A DNA stretch of 18,142 bases from CAYSEQ01 sp964430475 (GTDB lineage: Bacteria; Patescibacteriota; Microgenomatia; UBA8517): NCBI GenBank assembly GCA_964430475.1, contig CAYSEQ010000015.1:1-18142 (forward strand), given 5' to 3'. Below are positions 14,027 through 18,142 of the stretch, in pieces. A program made the translations under genes and the position numbers. Within the stretch, counting starts at the first letter, position 1. The number at the start of each line of letters is the position of its first letter. The notes beneath the pieces were generated by a model, which was given only the letters and a program-made list of their open reading frames with translations, was not told the DNA's origin and made no database searches.

Positions 14027-16591
14027 CTAGTCTGCCCAGAAAAATCCCCTCTCAACACCCGTTGAAAAGAAATTTCCATGACGCATTAAATTCGCTGTTC
14101 CGGGGCGTGTATCAACTTTTGGATAAGAGTCGGAATTATAAGCATCCAATGCAGTTGAATCATCTCTTATCATCCTAAAACAAAAGGTCCGCGACGATTC
14201 CGTTCCGTTGTATTCAATATGCCAATCCCATTCCAAGTCCTGGCCCGCGCTGACAGCATTTGGGTTTGTACTTGTTGGATCAGACTTGCTATAACGCCCG
14301 GCAATATCGGCAACAGTAAGTTTCAATGTAGTCAGCGCAGTTCCATCAGTAACCGAAGACGAAGCAAACCGCCAAGTACCACTCCCTCCTGATGCGTCAA
14401 CATCAGTCCAAGAGGTTGCATCGGTACAATCATTAGTTTCCTTATACTGCAGGATAAATCCCTCACTTCCTGCGGATAAAGTAGAGGAAGACACCTCAAT
14501 CGTCATCCTCAATCTTATCTCATCTCCGGGATCAATCGGATCGTTGGCAGCTGGAATTGCTCTTAAAGCTTCATTCTCGGCTAAGTTCAAACTTCCCGAA
14601 GGCCAAGGATCAGTTGGGTCAATGGTATCGTTGTCAACATATATTCTCCAGTCGTTTTGTGTAAGAAGAGGTTGGGCAACGGGTATTGAAATTTCAGGTA
14701 TAACGCTATATGTATCAAGTAAAGAACCATCTGACTTGACAACTCGAAAACAATATGAAGCACCTTGAGTTGCACCGTTATCAATTAATGAAAAATCCCA
14801 TTTGCCGTCCTGGCCCGAGTTAATCACAGCGACAGAATTTGTGAAATTATTCAGCTCTTCATAAGTTTGATTGACAATTGTATCTCCGCCATGGGTCGGA
14901 TCATTGGCATTGGCAGTGAGTGTCGCGCCGTCAGCTGGCGTGAGATTGTCATTGTAGGCAATCGCGGTCGCGGCTGTAACATCAGCATAGGTCTCGCCGG
15001 AAAAAGCGGTATCGCACAAATTATCCGTCCCCCTTTGGGCAAATTGAAGTTTGAAATCTTGTTCTCCGGTTGGACTTGCGCCAGTGCTTCTAAATAAATC
15101 CGAAACTCCAATATGCAAAAGCATTCTTAAACGAAACGCCTGACCCGAAGAACTTAAAGTTGCCGCGGTATCCTGCGCCGCCAAAGGAGTGCCGACATCA
15201 GTTGAATCAGTATTATTAAATAAGCGATACGCTGACTGATTAAAAGTCAAAGGCGCGATAGGTCTTCCAAATAAATCATCAGGAGTTGCCGCGTACCAAG
15301 TGGCGTAAATCCTCAAAATGCCCGAAGAATCAGACAAACTTAATCTTGCGCCGTAAATATCGTCATTAGTTGAATAAACCGGGCCGAATTCCGAACTCCA
15401 AGTTGAGCCGCCGTCAGTTGAAATTTTAAAATAAACATTTCCGGTTGATGCCGTGCCGGGTGTTGATTGAGCTGAATACAAAACATAAAGATACCCGGTT
15501 GTATTGTCTCTTGCGATTTTTGCTCCGGTAATGCCGCAGTTGGAAACTCCGGCGCAGACGCTATTGGTAACCACATCAGTCAAAGTTGTCCAAGTGCCGT
15601 TGGAAGCATTAAATCTTTTTACCCGAATATCGTCATCGGTGCCTAAAGTAGCGGCAGAAGCCGCATGCGCTAAATAAACGTTTCCTGTTGAGGGGTCAAC
15701 CGCCGCTCCCCAAGAAGCGTCGTAGGTGGTGTTGTCAAGCGCGGTATCAACGTTGGCCCAGGCAGACCAAGAACTTCCGTTCCAGCGAGAATATTTTATA
15801 TCATTGGTTGTAACCGAAATATCCCACCATAAAAATAAAATATTTCCTGAAAGCATTGGCACTAAAATCTGATTATCATTACCAGTTGTCCATGAAGCCG
15901 GTTCGGAAACCGTCCAGTTTGTGGCTGTAGTACAAGTTGTAGTACAGCGAACCGCCATATTGTCCGAGGCGTCAGAAACAGCAGCGTAAAGCGCGCCATC
16001 AGTTCCCTTGGTAAGCGCAACATGGTTGGTGCCAGCACCTAAGCTTCCGGCGTAGCCACGGCCGGAAGTGATATTTACCGGACCAGTGGAAAGCGTGTCA
16101 TTGGAAGTATCAAGATATCTGTAAAAAATATCGTCATTTGTTGAATCAATGACAGCTATGTGAATAAGCGTGCCTGTGGTATCGCCCGGAGTCCAACGGT
16201 CATACCAAACCGCAATTTGCAAGCATGCAGTATTCGTTGTAAAAACATTCACTGCCGCGCCCCAGGTTACGCCGCCATCGGTTGTTTTGCTATAAGCACA
16301 ATACCCTGTTGAATCCCGATAAAAAGCATAGCCAGTGCTTTGAGAGATGAACACTGTAGTTGGCGAGCCGCCATTGTGGCTTGCCGCAGTGGTATGGACC
16401 GTCGCGTCAATTGTCACCTGCGCCGCCAAAGCTTCCTTAACTTTTTGCGGAAACCTCGGATTCAGCCACACAGGGGGAAAACCAGTAAAAAGCCAAAAAA
16501 GGACAAGACAAAAGATAAAAATACTTTTAATAAATTGTGTAATTTTCCTATTAAGTAATTTACTCCTGAGCATACTCCTTATAACTTTCAT
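14027..16591 (-). CDS. Large secreted Asp-box (sialidase-like) propeller protein with duplicated C-terminal modules
   Basis: An 854-residue protein. A basic N-terminus and hydrophobic core (about 23-40) end near ALA|AQ (about 55-57), so it is exported. Residues about 57-445 resemble a BNR/sialidase-type propeller with Asp-box motifs TTDGGVTW (about 105) and STDGGSTW (about 393). No arginine triad or other catalytic set is evident, so binding rather than hydrolysis is favoured. Two related modules follow: QSAYRLFNNTDSTD... (about 450-630) and QNDWRIYVDNDTIDP... (about 643-830). Each contains RLRM, FxLQ(F/Y) and a closing (Y/F)CFR(V/M)(V/I). It ends RHGNFFSTGVERGFFWAD, a tail like those I recall in CPR surface proteins. 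Extracytoplasmic cysteines occur in pairs. The start at 16591 is preferred; at the ATG 16573 the AAGGAG would be only 1 nt away. The propeller half is richer in GC than its surroundings. Confidence 0.88.
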   Translation of the reverse strand: MKVIRSMLRSKLLNRKITQFIKSIFIFCLVLFWLFTGFPPVWLNPRFPQKVKEALAAQVTIDATVHTTAASHNGGSPTTVFISQSTGYAFYRDSTGYCAYSKTTDGGVTWGAAVNVFTTNTACLQIAVWYDRWTPGDTTGTLIHIAVIDSTNDDIFYRYLDTSNDTLSTGPVNITSGRGYAGSLGAGTNHVALTKGTDGALYAAVSDASDNMAVRCTTTCTTATNWTVSEPASWTTGNDNQILVPMLSGNILFLWWDISVTTNDIKYSRWNGSSWSAWANVDTALDNTTYDASWGAAVDPSTGNVYLAHAASAATLGTDDDIRVKRFNASNGTWTTLTDVVTNSVCAGVSNCGITGAKIARDNTTGYLYVLYSAQSTPGTASTGNVYFKISTDGGSTWSSEFGPVYSTNDDIYGARLSLSDSSGILRIYATWYAATPDDLFGRPIAPLTFNQSAYRLFNNTDSTDVGTPLAAQDTAATLSSSGQAFRLRMLLHIGVSDLFRSTGASPTGEQDFKLQFAQRGTDNLCDTAFSGETYADVTAATAIAYNDNLTPADGATLTANANDPTHGGDTIVNQTYEELNNFTNSVAVINSGQDGKWDFSLIDNGATQGASYCFRVVKSDGSLLDTYSVIPEISIPVAQPLLTQNDWRIYVDNDTIDPTDPWPSGSLNLAENEALRAIPAANDPIDPGDEIRLRMTIEVSSSTLSAGSEGFILQYKETNDCTDATSWTDVDASGGSGTWRFASSSVTDGTALTTLKLTVADIAGRYSKSDPTSTNPNAVSAGQDLEWDWHIEYNGTESSRTFCFRMIRDDSTALDAYNSDSYPKVDTRPGTANLMRHGNFFSTGVERGFFWAD

Positions 16592-16660
16592 TCATATAAT
16601 TAAACAATTACTCGATTATCTAAATACCCTATATTTATCCCGCAATTTCAAACTTTAAAT

Positions 16661-16690
16661 TCATTTTTACAAGTTTTTACAAACTTTTAC
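16661..16690. repeat. Three 10-bp phased TTTTTAC repeats upstream of the 854-residue protein gene
   Basis: TTTTTAC recurs at 16664 and 16674, with CTTTTAC at 16684, an exact 10-bp spacing (about one helical turn). It lies 70-100 nt upstream of the minus-strand start at 16591 in an AT-rich 175-nt spacer. It could be a protein-binding array or intrinsic curvature. Confidence 0.4.
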
Positions 16691-16733
16691 TATCCTTTTT
16701 CAGCGATTTTGAGATTAGTTATCTGTTAATATA

Positions 16734-16775
16734 AGATTCTAGATTCTTGATTCTTAATTCTTGCTTCTAGAATCT
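16734..16775 (-). terminator. Inverted repeat overlapping the stop of the right-edge gene
   Basis: AGATTCTAGA (16734-16743) and TCTAGAATCT (16766-16775) are perfect reverse complements separated by 22 nt of GATTCTT-like simple sequence. The distal arm overlaps the last codons and TAG stop of the minus-strand gene. It is a possible stem-loop transcript end, but no U-tract follows. Confidence 0.4.
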
Positions 16776-18142
16776 CGCTAAATACTGAATATAGAATCTT
16801 CCAACTCTAGCATTTGCACTATTTGACGAACCCAATCTTATTCTCACAGTCCAAATATCGTTCGGGGAAGCAACACCTGTATCCGTGCAGGTTTGGTTTG
16901 TGGTTGTATCCGCCCAAGTACTTGCTGATCCCGGCTCAAAACTAACAGAAGAAGTGCATCGTCCTGTCCCGGAATTATCATAAACTTGGACGATCTCCAA
17001 GGTAGTATTTGCGGTATTATCTGTCCAGCCTTCGATGGTCAATGCGTCGCTTGAGGTAAACTCGCTAAAGTCAGATGGAATTGGAACCTTAACCCAAATA
17101 TCATAATCATTTACAGTTCCCCCGCTAACCGTCCAATTATAGTAATTCCTCGGAGGAGTACCCATATCGCTATCCGAAGTCATTGTTCCATTATTATTGC
17201 TTCCGTCTCCAGTTAAAACCGCTCCGGGATATTCAGGAATAAGAACAATTCTTTTTGTCGGTCTTGCATTTCCTCTCCAACCCGAGCTTGAGCCCCATGT
17301 CTCATCTACCTGCAATCCATTTGTACCGTCTCCAATGAATACTGTGTTTGTCGCATCTATAGTCAAAATCCCATCAGAAGTTACTGAATCGGAATTAACA
17401 GCCAAAGCTCCAGAAGTAATGGTCAAGCCACCTGCTGAAATTGTTGCACCTCCTGAAGAAACTGTTAGACCATCAGCCAAAGTCAATCCTCCTGTTGAAG
17501 TAAAATCTGTTCCCGCTGCGCCTATATTTAGTATTGGCAAGCTCCCCGCATCCATTGCCGCATCCCAACCGCTACCAATGCTTATGGCGTATTCTGTTCC
17601 TCCTCCACCGCTTATTGAATCAACTCTTAAGCCGTATTGTGTACCTGCTGTTGCTGTTCCTGCGGTAATTTGTATTCCTGAAATCGTATCTCCCGAATCT
17701 CCGGAATCTGTAATAGTAATATGAATTCCTGCATTTGTGTCTGCCGCCGCATCGCCTGCTGCGACAAAATCAATTGAAAGCCCATCAACCCCATCTGTTG
17801 TTGTTCCTTGACCGGAATTGCTTATCGAGGCAATATCGACTGTAGGTACTGCGGCTAAAGAAATCGTAAAGTTCTCCCCTGCCCCAAAACTCATATCGAC
17901 ATCGTCGCTAAAAGTTGTTAAGCCTGTTGTTTGGTCAAAGTTAACTATCGCCGAGCCTCCTGTCTGAATCTCAAAATCCCCAGCTGTCATGTTAAAGATA
18001 AGCCCGGTTGCACTATCTATTGCCAAAATTTTGTCAGAATCCGCATCATAAACACTATCCAAATCTCCCCCGCCACCTGTATCATCAGCACAGTACCAAA
18101 CATCAGTCGTCTCATTCCACTTTAATATCTGTCCATCAGCAC
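16767..18142 (-). CDS. Tail-fibre/adhesin-like surface protein, 5' truncated at window edge
   Basis: The frame is open to the right edge; 457 residues are visible and the start lies outside. It opens DGQILKWNETTDVWYCADD, then repetitive Gly/Thr/Ser-rich beta sequence with tail-fibre-like repeats (VYDADSDKILAIDSATG, GGLTLADGLTVSSGGATIS, SDGILTIDATNTVFIGDGT). From about 17270 down to the stop there is a distinct C-terminal domain: RPTKRIVLIPEYPGAVL, NYYNWTVSGGTVNDYDIWVK, LTIEGWTDNTANTTLEIV, ending ARVGRFYIQYLARF. I recall this domain at the end of long CPR surface proteins. Its two cysteines (GRCTSS, QTCTDT) could form a disulfide. It is the same general class as the left-edge protein, but the visible parts are not close copies. 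It is probably exported. The stop is TAG, embedded in an inverted repeat. The next gene starts 175 nt downstream. Confidence 0.85.
   Translation of the reverse strand, partial: ADGQILKWNETTDVWYCADDTGGGGDLDSVYDADSDKILAIDSATGLIFNMTAGDFEIQTGGSAIVNFDQTTGLTTFSDDVDMSFGAGENFTISLAAVPTVDIASISNSGQGTTTDGVDGLSIDFVAAGDAAADTNAGIHITITDSGDSGDTISGIQITAGTATAGTQYGLRVDSISGGGGTEYAISIGSGWDAAMDAGSLPILNIGAAGTDFTSTGGLTLADGLTVSSGGATISAGGLTITSGALAVNSDSVTSDGILTIDATNTVFIGDGTNGLQVDETWGSSSGWRGNARPTKRIVLIPEYPGAVLTGDGSNNNGTMTSDSDMGTPPRNYYNWTVSGGTVNDYDIWVKVPIPSDFSEFTSSDALTIEGWTDNTANTTLEIVQVYDNSGTGRCTSSVSFEPGSASTWADTTTNQTCTDTGVASPNDIWTVRIRLGSSNSANARVGRFYIQYLARF

Noticed and set aside
8826..16694. TTTTACTATC shared by the spacers at about 8829 and 16685
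   Set aside because: A 10-nt AT-rich match in opposite orientation relative to the nearest genes; easily chance.
17197..17724. Plus-strand open frame of 175 codons opposite the right-edge gene
   Set aside because: Composition is the shadow of the Gly/Thr/Ser repeats on the other strand (Pro/Val/Ser-rich), and the minus-strand gene is clearly coding.
1..18142. Prophage, because of tail-fibre-like proteins
   Set aside because: No capsid, portal, terminase, tail-tube, lysis or integrase genes. The fibre-like proteins sit among envelope genes and have CPR-type surface domains.
1..18142. UGA recoded as a sense codon, as in some CPR phyla
   Set aside because: All long frames are intact with TGA as stop, and the four-helix-bundle gene at 13537 ends in TGA.

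Overview
The window looks like a chromosomal segment of a Candidate Phyla Radiation (Patescibacteria) bacterium, most likely Microgenomates-like. This is inferred from the protein repertoire, because no rRNA or ribosomal-protein marker is present. The pointers are giant secreted proteins built from LamG, Asp-box and tail-fibre-like modules with short characteristic C-terminal tails, an O-antigen-ligase-like protein fused to TPRs, a LytR_C-domain membrane protein, two four-helix-bundle (23S rRNA intervening-sequence family) genes, low-to-moderate GC, very AT-rich spacers and few Shine-Dalgarno sites. The long frames are intact with TGA read as stop, so the UGA-recoded CPR lineages are unlikely.

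Layout. Positions 1-8704 form a tight plus-strand run (gaps of 5, 7 and 2 nt): a 5'-truncated tail-fibre-like surface protein, a small one-TM protein, a four-helix-bundle protein with its suffix domain, and a 1448-residue secreted protein with six LamG domains. After a 175-nt AT-rich spacer with promoter-like elements comes a 697-residue O-antigen ligase/polymerase-like protein with a TPR tail (8880-10973). It converges on a LytR_C-domain membrane protein (11033-11884, minus), which diverges from a one-TM coiled-coil protein (11920-12516, plus). The rest is minus strand: a secreted TolB-like propeller protein (12626-13483), a second four-helix-bundle protein (13537-13911), an 854-residue secreted Asp-box protein (14027-16591), and a second 5'-truncated tail-fibre-like protein running off the right edge (16767-18142).

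Function. Most genes appear to build the cell surface: five large or medium exported proteins, plus envelope glycan enzymology (the Wzy/WaaL-like protein) and an envelope-associated LytR_C protein. The two outermost genes encode the same general class of repetitive adhesin-like protein and both point inward.

The least ordinary signal is the pairing of each four-helix-bundle gene with its own repeat family. The gene at 3762 carries in-frame 9-bp tandem repeats (TCGTATAAG-like) at its N-terminus and in the linker before its suffix domain, and related sequence forms the start of the next gene. The gene at 13537 sits between imperfect AT-rich inverted repeats. One of these also forms a perfect 36-nt inverted repeat with a copy on the far side of the TolB-like gene. 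The second unit resembles a free-standing rRNA intervening-sequence element. No tRNA, rRNA, CRISPR array, transposase, reverse transcriptase or integrase was seen.
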